The notes beneath the pieces are model-generated. The model had not been told where the DNA came from and ran no database searches. It was given only the letters and a program-made list of their open reading frames with translations. Made by a program: the position numbers and the translations under genes. This document shows, piece after piece, positions 1 through 6,097 of a stretch of 14,010 nucleotides of DNA (position 1 is the stretch's first letter; every line of letters begins with the position of its first letter). The stretch is from the NCBI GenBank assembly GCA_029009035.1, contig JAQXJQ010000156.1:1-14010 (forward strand). Reading direction: 5' to 3'. The DNA comes from Oscillospiraceae bacterium. GTDB taxonomy: Bacteria; Bacillota; Clostridia; Oscillospirales; Oscillospiraceae.

Positions 1-908
1 CTGAACTTGACCTCCTCGATGGCGGCCACGCCGCCCAGAGCCTCGTAGGAGGGGTGGTAGTTTCTCATGTAGGGCAGGGCGTAGATGTGATCCATCTCCG
101 CCGTGGTGAGAGGCTCCTGGGGCGGATTTTGCACCACGAAGCAGCGGTCCTTCTCATAGGGCTCCACCAGGCGCTTGGCCACATAGGGGTCTGTGTTGCA
201 GTACTGGGTGTAGAAGCTTTTGGCGTAATTGCGGCGGTCCTCGCACAGCTTTTCGTAGGAGGGCAGCAGCTCATAGTCATACACGCTGTCCAGATCGGCA
301 GCCTTGTACACCGAACCGCGGACAAAGGTGATGTCGGACACGGCGAGCCCGCTGTCCAGCGCTTCCGCCACCTCCACGATGCTCTTTTCGCCCATGCCGT
401 AGAGCAGCAGATCGGCCTGGGCGTCCAGCAGCAGGGAGCGCTTCATGCCGTCCGACCAGTAGTCGTAGTGTCCCAGCCGGCGCAGACTGGCCTCGATCCC
501 GCCCACGATGACGGGCTTTTTGGGGTAGCTGCGGCGGATGAGGTTGCAGTACACCGTGGCGGCATGGTCGGGCCGCTTTCCGATGGCTCCGCCGGGGGTG
601 AAGTCATCAAACTTGCGGCGCTTTTTGGACACCGAGTAGTGGTTCACCATGGAGTCCATGTTGCCGCCCATGACCAGAAAGGCCAGACGGGGCTCCCCCA
701 GAATGCGGATGCTCCCGGGGTCCTTCCAGTCCGGCTGGGAGATGATGCCCACCCGGTAGCCCGCGTCCTCCAGCACGCGGGAGATGATGGCGTGGCCGAA
801 GGTGGGGTGATCCACATAGGCGTCGCCGATCACATAGACAAAATCGCACTGATCCCAGCCCCGCCGCTCCATGTCGGCGCGGGAGATGGGAAGATAGTCC
901 CGTTCCAT
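1..908 (-). CDS. ygiQ: YgiQ-family (UPF0313) radical SAM protein, N-terminal part
   Basis: The reading frame opens at ATG 908-906 and runs off the left edge, giving about 302 residues of a protein that is usually 600 or more. The start MERDYLPISRADM, the phrase VGGIEASLRRLGHYDYW and the stretch VVQNPPQEPLTTAEMDHIY are typical of the YgiQ N-terminal domain. The sequence stops at AAIEEVKFS, just before the place where the family carries its CxxxCxxC iron-sulfur motif, so the radical SAM core lies outside the window and cannot be checked. The protein should be a cytosolic [4Fe-4S] SAM enzyme; its reaction is not established for the family as far as I know. A GGGGG ribosome site lies 6 bases before the ATG. 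The gene is divergent from cca and has its own promoter. Confidence 0.93.
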   Translation of the reverse strand, partial: MERDYLPISRADMERRGWDQCDFVYVIGDAYVDHPTFGHAIISRVLEDAGYRVGIISQPDWKDPGSIRILGEPRLAFLVMGGNMDSMVNHYSVSKKRRKFDDFTPGGAIGKRPDHAATVYCNLIRRSYPKKPVIVGGIEASLRRLGHYDYWSDGMKRSLLLDAQADLLLYGMGEKSIVEVAEALDSGLAVSDITFVRGSVYKAADLDSVYDYELLPSYEKLCEDRRNYAKSFYTQYCNTDPYVAKRLVEPYEKDRCFVVQNPPQEPLTTAEMDHIYALPYMRNYHPSYEALGGVAAIEEVKF

Positions 909-937
909 AAAAAGCCCCCTTTTGGGTCATTGCCCAC

Positions 938-966
938 AGTATAGCAAACTTCGGGGAACTTGTCGA
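938..966 (-). promoter_or_regulatory. Promoter of the ygiQ-family gene
   Basis: On the minus strand, -35 TCGACA (966-961) and -10 TATACT (943-938) are separated by 17 bases, and TGC before the -10 makes it an extended -10 element. It lies 30 bases upstream of the ATG and reads away from the cca promoter. Confidence 0.75.
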
Positions 967-987
967 TATCTGCGGTGGAAGTTGCCC

Positions 988-1016
988 TTGCGGGAGATTT
1001 TGGGGAATAGTATAAT
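988..1016 (+). promoter_or_regulatory. Promoter of cca
   Basis: -35 TTGCGG (988-993), a 17-base spacer and a perfect -10 TATAAT (1011-1016). The expected transcription start near 1023 lies downstream of the in-frame GTG at 1017, which rules out that GTG and supports the ATG at 1047. Confidence 0.8.
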
Positions 1017-1046
1017 GTGGGGAAGAAAGGGAAAGGGGGTGCGGCC

Positions 1047-2378
1047 ATGTATGACCTGCCAAACGCCGTCGGACAGGCATTGAATATGCTCACCGGCAGC
1101 GGACACGAGGCCTTTGTGGTGGGGGGAGCTGTGCGCGACCTGCTCCGCGGCGCCCCCGTCCACGACTGGGACATCGCCACCTCCGCCCTTCCGGAGCAGA
1201 CCGCCGCGGTTTTTTCGCAGTACCGCGTCATTGAAACGGGCCTGAAGCACGGCACCCTCACCGTTTTGATGGACGGCCTGCCCCTGGAGATCACCACCTA
1301 TCGAAAAGAGGGGGCTTACTCCGACCACCGCAGGCCGGACCGGGTGGTCTTTACCGAACGGCTGGAGGAGGATCTGGCCCGCCGGGATCTCACCGTCAAC
1401 GCCATGGCCTATCACCCCGATGTGGGGGTCGTGGACCCCTTTGGGGGACAGGAAGACCTGAAGGCGGGGGTGCTGCGCTGCGTGGGCGACCCTGACCGCC
1501 GCTTCCGGGAGGACGCCCTGCGGATGCTCCGGGTGCTGCGCTTTGCCTCCGCGCTGGGCATGGAGCCGGAGGCGGAGACCGCCCGTGCCGTCCACCGTAA
1601 CCGGGAGCTGCTCGTCTATGTGGCGGCGGAGCGGGTGCGCGCCGAACTCACCGGTATGCTGCTGGGGGAGCATGTGCGATCGGTGCTGGAGGAGTACTCC
1701 GATGGGCTCTGCGTTCCCATCCCGGAGCTCGCGCCCATGGTGGGGCAGCTGCAGTATATCCCCTATCACTGCTACGACGTCTGGGGACATTGCGCGGCGG
1801 CGGTGGAGGCCATGCCCCCGGACCCGGTGCTGCGCTGGAGCGCCCTGCTCCACGACTGCGGCAAGCCCGCGGTGTTCACCCGGGACGAGACCGGCAGGGG
1901 CCATTTCTACGACCACGCCGCGGTAAGCGTCAAGCTGGCGGAGGGCATCCTCCGCCGCCTTCGCTTTGACAACGAGACCAGAAAGGCCATCCTCTTTGTG
2001 ATCGCTCACCACCATCCGGTCATTCCGCCCACGAGGGAGGAAGTGCGCAAGGCGGTGCAGGAGTTCGGCGTGGAGGGGATGGAGCGGCTCATCTGTATGT
2101 TCCGGGCGGATACCATGGGCAAATCGGAGCTGTGCCGTCCCCGGCTGGAGGACAGCCGGGAGCTGGAGCGGCTTCTGGCCGAGGTAAAGGCGGGGAGCGG
2201 ACGGCTCACCGTGAGGGATCTGGCCGTGGACGGGCGGGACATGATGGCGCTGGGGCTTCGGGGCCGGGAGATCGGCGCGGAGCTGGAGCGCCTGGTGGAC
2301 GAGGTGGCCCTGAAGGGCCTGAACAATACCAGAGAGACCCTGATTCAAAGCGCTGGCGAGCATCTGAAACACATTTAA
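1047..2378 (+). CDS. cca: CCA-adding enzyme (tRNA nucleotidyltransferase)
   Basis: A 443-residue class II nucleotidyltransferase that builds or repairs the 3' CCA of tRNAs from CTP and ATP. Residues 26-31 are the GGAVRD nucleotide-binding motif and D40-W-D42 the metal-binding aspartates. RRDLTVNAMAYHP and the later ERVRAEL are further family motifs. An HD domain follows, with LLHDCGKP near residue 268 and a run of histidines (IAHHHP) further on, as in bacterial CCA enzymes that also carry phosphohydrolase activity. I chose ATG 1047 because AGGGGG lies 7 bases before it and because the -10 box overlaps the possible GTG at 1017. Length is normal for the family. The gene is monocistronic, closed by the hairpin at 2376. 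The tRNA-Pro in this window already encodes CCA, so for that tRNA the enzyme would act only in repair. Confidence 0.96.
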   Translation: MYDLPNAVGQALNMLTGSGHEAFVVGGAVRDLLRGAPVHDWDIATSALPEQTAAVFSQYRVIETGLKHGTLTVLMDGLPLEITTYRKEGAYSDHRRPDRVVFTERLEEDLARRDLTVNAMAYHPDVGVVDPFGGQEDLKAGVLRCVGDPDRRFREDALRMLRVLRFASALGMEPEAETARAVHRNRELLVYVAAERVRAELTGMLLGEHVRSVLEEYSDGLCVPIPELAPMVGQLQYIPYHCYDVWGHCAAAVEAMPPDPVLRWSALLHDCGKPAVFTRDETGRGHFYDHAAVSVKLAEGILRRLRFDNETRKAILFVIAHHHPVIPPTREEVRKAVQEFGVEGMERLICMFRADTMGKSELCRPRLEDSRELERLLAEVKAGSGRLTVRDLAVDGRDMMALGLRGREIGAELERLVDEVALKGLNNTRETLIQSAGEHLKHI

Positions 2379-2415
2379 AAATCCCGGAAAAGCGAATGCT
2401 TTTCCGGGATTTTTT
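2376..2415. terminator. Bidirectional terminator between cca and the zinc-ribbon gene
   Basis: A 17-base perfect stem (2377-2393 with 2398-2414) with loop GAAT has an A-run on its left and a T-run on its right, so it can stop transcription from both sides. It overlaps the cca stop codon and its T-run reaches the stop codon of the convergent gene. Confidence 0.9.
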
Positions 2416-2810
2416 CAGCTTTTTTTCTCGAAGGTCGCACCGCAGGAGCGGCAGTGGACGGTGATGCGGCCCTTGCCCTTGGGCACACGCATCTGCTGCT
2501 TGCAGTTTGGGCAGCGGAAATAGCAGTGGTCCTTGTCCCGCAGGCGCATACGCAGGTTCTGGCACCGCTGCCGGATGGGACGGTAGAGCTTCATGAACTG
2601 GGCGTTTTCTTCCCGGCGGCGGTCGATCTGCCTGGAAAGGCAGCGAAACAGCGCCACAAAGAGAAGCACCAGCGAGATCCAGTAGAGTGCGGTCAGGCCG
2701 GAGAGGAGGGAGATCAGGTAGCAGATCAGATAGCAGACGAGCAGAGTGTTATTCAGTTGATCGGCGCCATACCGTCCGGCCATCAGCCGGGCCAAAAAGC
2801 TGCGCACCAC
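2415..2810 (-). CDS. Small membrane protein with C-terminal zinc ribbon
   Basis: About 131 residues of unknown function. The N-terminus carries the phrase GRYGADQLNNTLL; two adjoining hydrophobic segments follow (roughly residues 22-41 and 43-58), then a basic linker rich in Arg and Gln. The last 35 residues form a zinc ribbon with knuckles CPNC and CRSC, ending in EKKS. The protein is therefore probably anchored by two helices with a cytosolic metal-binding tail. The start is uncertain. AAGGAGG at 2826-2820 is only 3 bases from the GTG at 2816 but 9 from the in-frame GTG at 2810, which I prefer; the difference is two residues. I have a vague memory of similar small proteins with a GRYGxDQL start in other Clostridia. 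No neighbour suggests a role. Confidence 0.8.
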   Translation of the reverse strand: MVRSFLARLMAGRYGADQLNNTLLVCYLICYLISLLSGLTALYWISLVLLFVALFRCLSRQIDRRREENAQFMKLYRPIRQRCQNLRMRLRDKDHCYFRCPNCKQQMRVPKGKGRITVHCRSCGATFEKKS

Positions 2811-2840
2811 AGGCACTCGCCTCCTTTTTGCGATGATATA

Positions 2841-2869
2841 ATCATAGTCCCGGAATGTGGCCGCGTCAA
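2841..2869 (-). promoter_or_regulatory. Promoter of the zinc-ribbon membrane protein
   Basis: Minus-strand -35 TTGACG (2869-2864) and -10 TATGAT (2846-2841) have a 17-base spacer; each hexamer is one base from consensus. The element lies about 20-60 bases upstream of the start. Confidence 0.78.
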
Positions 2870-2902
2870 TGGGGAAAGCGTAAACAAAATGTGAATTATC
2901 CG

Positions 2903-2931
2903 TTGCGCGGCGGAAAAAATGCTGTTATACT
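2903..2931 (+). promoter_or_regulatory. Promoter of the dCMP deaminase gene
   Basis: -35 TTGCGC (2903-2908), 17 bases, -10 TATACT (2926-2931) preceded by TGT, so an extended -10. The transcript would start near 2938, just ahead of the AGGAGGG ribosome site at 2948. Confidence 0.78.
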
Positions 2932-2961
2932 TGAGAGAAAGGGACACAGGAGGGATGTTTT

Positions 2962-3444
2962 ATGGCCCGCATTGACAAGACCAACTATTATCTGGATATT
3001 GCCCAGACCGTGGCGGAGCGCTCCACCTGCCTGCGCCGGAATTACGGCGCCATCATCGTGAACAATGATGAGATCATTTCCAGCGGCTACAACGGCGCAC
3101 CCAGAGGGCGCAAAAACTGTGCCGATCTGAATATGTGCACCCGTGAGAAGCTGAACATCCCCTCCGGCGAGCGCTATGAGCTGTGCCGTTCGGTCCATGC
3201 CGAGGCCAACGCCATCATCTCCGCCTCCCGCCGGGATATGCTGGGGGGCACCCTCTACATGGCCTGCGTGGACCCCAAGACCGGCGGGCTGATGCCCGGC
3301 TCCACCTCCTGCTCCATGTGCCGGCGCACCATCATCAATGCCGGCATCTCCTTCGTGGTCATCCGCGACACCGAGACCGACTACCGCATCGTGGATGTGG
3401 AGCGGGACTGGATCGACGAGGACGACTCCCTGCCCAAAGGATAA
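2962..3444 (+). CDS. Deoxycytidylate (dCMP) deaminase
   Basis: A 160-residue cytosolic zinc enzyme of the CMP/dCMP deaminase family, which converts dCMP to dUMP and so feeds dTMP synthesis. The catalytic HAEANAI motif begins at H79 with E81 as proton carrier. The second zinc-binding element is SCSMC with C117 and C120. The early phrase GYNGAPRG and the cysteine-containing NCADLNMCT segment are typical of dCMP deaminases of the ComEB type rather than of free cytidine deaminases. AGGAGGG (2948-2954) lies 7 bases before the ATG. Length is normal for the family. It has its own promoter and two tandem terminators, so it is monocistronic. The exact substrate (dCMP against related nucleotides) is inferred from similarity to the family. 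Confidence 0.93.
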   Translation: MARIDKTNYYLDIAQTVAERSTCLRRNYGAIIVNNDEIISSGYNGAPRGRKNCADLNMCTREKLNIPSGERYELCRSVHAEANAIISASRRDMLGGTLYMACVDPKTGGLMPGSTSCSMCRRTIINAGISFVVIRDTETDYRIVDVERDWIDEDDSLPKG

Positions 3445-3445
3445 C

Positions 3446-3470
3446 GCTGCGAAAAAACGCGGCCTTTTTT
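3446..3470 (+). terminator. Terminator of the dCMP deaminase gene (first of two)
   Basis: Stem GCTGCG/CGCGGC with one G-U pair and an AAAAAA loop, followed by CTTTTTT. It starts 2 bases after the stop codon. Confidence 0.75.
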
Positions 3471-3480
3471 CGACAGCCTG

Positions 3481-3505
3481 AGGCGCACCTGCGGGTGCGC
3501 CTTTT
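3481..3505 (+). terminator. Second tandem terminator
   Basis: A perfect 9-base stem, AGGCGCACC/GGTGCGCCT, with loop TGCG, followed by TTT and A. It backs up the hairpin at 3446. Confidence 0.75.
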
Positions 3506-3577
3506 ACATTTTGTTTACAAAGGATGGAAAAATGTTCACATTTCCTTGAAACCGAGTTCACATTTTTTCGGTATTCT
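3503..3577 (+). promoter_or_regulatory. Phased TTNACA repeats and -10 box upstream of the lipoprotein gene
   Basis: TTTACA at 3503 and 3514, TTCACA at 3535 and 3557, and TTGAAA at 3546 start 11 or about 22 bases apart, so they lie on one face of the helix. GTTCACATTT occurs twice, at 3534 and 3556. A possible -10 TATTCT is at 3572-3577. No -35 hexamer sits at the normal distance; instead the last repeats cover that position. This is the layout of promoters activated by OmpR/PhoB-type response regulators, and the hexamers resemble the PhoP box of Bacillus subtilis. The regulator is not in the window. Confidence 0.5.
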
Positions 3578-3606
3578 GCCTCCACCAACAAGGAGGAGTG
3601 ATCCCC

Positions 3607-5343
3607 ATGAAAACCAAGTACTATGCCCGTGCCGCAGCGCTGCTGACAGCATTCGCGTTCCTCTCCGGCTGCGGAGCTGCGACTTCCGATCAGCCGCCCT
3701 CTCCCTCCGCTTCCCAGCCCGCCCAGAGCGTGGAGGGGGAGAAGACCGCCTATGAGGGCGAGGTGTCCATCACCCTGTCCGACGGCGGCGTTCTGGTGAA
3801 CGCAGAGGCTGTCACCGGGGACGAGACCGCCCCGGTGTATGCGGCCCATGACATCGTCTACTATGAGGACCGGGACAACTATGACAGCGGCAATCCCTAC
3901 GGCGAGGGCGAGGCGGCCGACCGCCACACGGCGGAGGAGGCGGCGAGCCACACCGTAATCCATATCACCGCCCCCGGCGTCTACCGCGTCAGCGGGACGC
4001 TGAGCCGCGGTCAGATCGCCGTGGATCTGGGAGAGGACGCCAAGCTTGACCCCGACGCCGTAGTGACGCTGGTGCTGGACGGTGCGGACATCACCTGCAC
4101 CGTGGCCCCCGCGGTCATCTTCTACCGGGTCTATGAGTGCGATACCCAGTGGGTGGCCTATGACGAGGGTGAGGTGGAGGACTACGCCGCCTCCCCGGAG
4201 CAGGACACCTCTGCCGCCGGCGCCAGAGTCATTCTGGCCGACGGCTCGGTGAACAACGTAAACGGCTCCTATGTGGCCCGCATCTACAAGGACAAAGAGG
4301 GGGAGAAGAAGCTCCACAAGTACGACGGCGCCTTCTACTCCAAAATGTCCATGGAGATTAGCGGCGAGGCCGCCGGCACAGGCGTGCTCAACATCACGGC
4401 GGAGAACGAGGGACTGGACAGCGAGCTGCACCTCACCATCAACGGCGGCTGCATCAACATCCAGGCCCAAAATGACGGTGTCAACACCAACGAGGACGGA
4501 GTTTCCGTCACCACCGTCAACGGCGGCGCGCTCCACATTGTGGCCGGGCTGGGGGCCGAGGGCGACGGCGTGGACTCCAACGGCGATCTGGTCATCAACG
4601 GCGGTACGGTGATCGCCGCCGCCAATCCCGCCTCCGACTCCGGATTGGACAGCGACCTTGGCTCCTATGTGAACGGCGGATGGGTGCTGGCCATGGGCTC
4701 CACCATGGACTGGGCGGAGAGTGATTCTGCCCAGGTGACCATGAACCTGCAGTTTGCCGCCCGGCAGGAGGCGGACGAGGCCATCGTGGTCACCGATACC
4801 CGGGGGAATGTGGTCTTTGCCTACGACCCGGACAAGGATGAGACCACCGGCGAGCACAACCGCAGCTACCGGGGGGCTGTGCTGAGCTGTCCCGGCTTTG
4901 CGGTGGGGGAGACCTACTATGTGTATGTGGGCGGCGATGTGACCGGCAGCGAGGTGAACGGCCTCTATGATCCTGCCACGGTGACTTCCTTTGAGGGCGC
5001 GGTGCGCCAGCAGTATACCGGCTCCGATGTGGGCCGCGGGCACATGGGCGGCGGTATGCGTCCCGGCGACTGGGACGAGGGGGAGCGGCCCGAGCCTCCC
5101 GAGGGCTGGACGCCCGGTGAGGATATGAAGCCCTCCGAGGGCTTCGGCAAGGGCGAGCCTCCCGAGGGCTTCGATAAGGGCGAACGGCCCCAGCCCACCG
5201 AGGGCATGGAACCCGGCCAGCGGCCCGATGGTTTCCGGACTGAGAACTCCGGCCAGACCGCGGAAGAGGGAGAACCCAGCGTGGAATTTTACATGGCGGA
5301 CGCGGTCAATTCCTTCAGCGGGATCACCGACGAAACAGCATAA
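3607..5343 (+). CDS. Carbohydrate-binding beta-helix lipoprotein (DUF4353, Cthe_2159 type)
   Basis: A 578-residue exported lipoprotein. Residues 1-22 are a signal with basic start, hydrophobic core and lipobox LSGC (C22), then a Ser/Pro/Gln-rich linker to about residue 45. The main domain (about 55-430) has the repeats of a right-handed beta-helix: LTINGGCINI, TTVNGGALHI and LVINGGTVIA, spaced by Asp/Asn turns such as NDGVNTNEDGV and GDGVDSNGD. This matches the DUF4353 family, whose studied member Cthe_2159 binds cellulose and polygalacturonate with calcium; binding by this protein is inferred. Residues 474-542 are a low-complexity Gly/Pro/Glu tail with 9-residue repeats (PEGFDKGER type), probably a wall-spanning or surface-exposed segment. 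I chose ATG 3607 (AGGAGG 10 bases upstream) over the in-frame GTG at 3598, which lies 1 base from that site. It is monocistronic, with an unusual upstream region. Confidence 0.88.
   Translation: MKTKYYARAAALLTAFAFLSGCGAATSDQPPSPSASQPAQSVEGEKTAYEGEVSITLSDGGVLVNAEAVTGDETAPVYAAHDIVYYEDRDNYDSGNPYGEGEAADRHTAEEAASHTVIHITAPGVYRVSGTLSRGQIAVDLGEDAKLDPDAVVTLVLDGADITCTVAPAVIFYRVYECDTQWVAYDEGEVEDYAASPEQDTSAAGARVILADGSVNNVNGSYVARIYKDKEGEKKLHKYDGAFYSKMSMEISGEAAGTGVLNITAENEGLDSELHLTINGGCINIQAQNDGVNTNEDGVSVTTVNGGALHIVAGLGAEGDGVDSNGDLVINGGTVIAAANPASDSGLDSDLGSYVNGGWVLAMGSTMDWAESDSAQVTMNLQFAARQEADEAIVVTDTRGNVVFAYDPDKDETTGEHNRSYRGAVLSCPGFAVGETYYVYVGGDVTGSEVNGLYDPATVTSFEGAVRQQYTGSDVGRGHMGGGMRPGDWDEGERPEPPEGWTPGEDMKPSEGFGKGEPPEGFDKGERPQPTEGMEPGQRPDGFRTENSGQTAEEGEPSVEFYMADAVNSFSGITDETA
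5135..5183 (+). repeat. 27-base tandem repeat in the lipoprotein tail
   Basis: A 22-base unit at 5135-5156 recurs at 5162-5183 with two changes (GGC to GAT), a 27-base period that encodes EGFGKGEPP and EGFDKGERP. Similar codons flank it in weaker form (EGWTPGE, EGMEPGQ). Confidence 0.8.
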
Positions 5344-5352
5344 AAACCGCAG

Positions 5353-5390
5353 GGGCTGCTGTAGAATGTTCCGTTCTGCAGCAGCCCTTT
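5353..5390 (+). terminator. Terminator of the lipoprotein gene
   Basis: A 14-base stem (5353-5366 with 5374-5387, one G-U pair) with a 7-base loop and a short TTT tail. It starts 9 bases after the stop codon. Its right arm shares TTCTGCAGC with the hairpin at 5768. Confidence 0.82.
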
Positions 5391-5767
5391 CTGTTTGTCT
5401 CCGACGGGTGACTTTTGTCATCGTGACAAAAGTCACCAAAAACACACTTAAGGGCTGCCGCCCTTAAGAAACCCGCTTTTCACACTTCGGTTTCATGGGC
5501 CATGACCGGCTCCCGAAACTGGATACAATGGCGGCTTCGTATTCGCTGCCGCACAGCTCAGTGGCAAGGCTGCCCAGCGCCCCAGGATACCGCGCCTGGC
5601 TTGAGGTGTGTTGTGGGTAGGCTGGGCACCACGGCGGAAAGGCTCCCTCTGACGAGGGAGCTGTCAGCGAAGCTGACTGAGGGAGAGATGCATCGAGAAT
5701 GCGGTGCCGCTTTTGTTCTCTCCCTCCGTCTGCCCTTACACAGGGGAGGCGATTGCCGCACCAACGC
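5391..5767. repeat. Gene-free block of palindromic intergenic repeats
   Basis: No credible gene is seen here; the open frames lack ribosome sites and family features. Instead there is a series of inverted repeats. They are GGTGACTTTTGTCA and its complement around TCG (5407-5437), CTTAAGGGC around TGCC (5447-5468), TGCCCAGC with GCTGGGCA (5571-5578 and 5621-5628), GCTCCCTC/GAGGGAGC (5642-5661), and GTCAGC/GCTGAC (5663-5677). GAGGGAGAG at 5679 also pairs with CTCTCCCTC at 5718. The 5635-5765 part resembles, from memory, palindromic repeats scattered through Oscillospiraceae genomes. I cannot tell whether 5391-5470 belongs to the same element. Confidence 0.6.
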
Positions 5768-5810
5768 AAGGGCCTGTTGCAGAGCGATCGTTCTGCAGCG
5801 GGCCCTTTTT
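5768..5810 (+). terminator. Strong terminator-like hairpin closing the repeat block
   Basis: A 16-base stem (5768-5783 with 5792-5807, two G-U pairs) has loop GCGATCGT and a run of five T. It lies 20 bases before the rny -35 box, so it would insulate rny from upstream transcription. Confidence 0.75.
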
Positions 5811-5830
5811 GTGATCCAACAATATTTTCC

Positions 5831-5859
5831 TTGACAGAAAAGCGTTTGACCTTTACAAT
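5831..5859 (+). promoter_or_regulatory. Promoter of rny
   Basis: A perfect -35 TTGACA (5831-5836), 17-base spacer and -10 TACAAT (5854-5859), the best promoter in the window. The predicted start near 5866 gives a leader of about 230 bases. Confidence 0.85.
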
Positions 5860-5865
5860 ATTAGA

Positions 5866-6097
5866 GGATAATTTCGAAAGACTGGGCAGACCTTTGCCTG
5901 TTTGAGGGATATAAGTGCCAAAATCGGCCCTTTTCATATAAGACATTACAATTTATATGACGCTCAAATATGTTGCCTGTGGGATCATGCGTCCTCATGG
6001 GTGGTTTTTCGGTTATCGCGGTGCGCGGGGGAAAGCGCATCGCGTCTTATTTTGCTGTTTTGAAACAAATCAAAAATCAGGAGGTGTAACATTCGCT
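5866..6097 (+). promoter_or_regulatory. Long structured 5' leader of rny
   Basis: The leader holds an AT-rich inverted repeat TCATATAA/TTATATGA (5934-5960). It also holds a 10-base hairpin CGCGGTGCGC/GCGCATCGCG (6017-6044, one G-U) followed by TCTTATTTTG, which looks like a weak attenuator. The frame ahead of rny stays open back to 5957, but there is no ribosome site there, and the AGGAGGTG at 6079-6086 fits the ATG at 6098. No known riboswitch was recognised. Confidence 0.45.

Noticed and set aside
2896..5445. An 849-codon open frame on the minus strand
   Set aside because: It is antisense to the lipoprotein and dCMP deaminase genes, has no family features, and runs through their terminators; high GC keeps the frame open.
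5464..5946. A 160-codon minus-strand frame across the repeat block
   Set aside because: It runs over palindromes, a terminator and the rny promoter and has no domain-like sequence.
5957..6097. N-terminal extension of RNase Y by 47 residues
   Set aside because: No ribosome site at 5957, and the transmembrane helix must be at the N-terminus, as given by ATG 6098 with AGGAGGTG.
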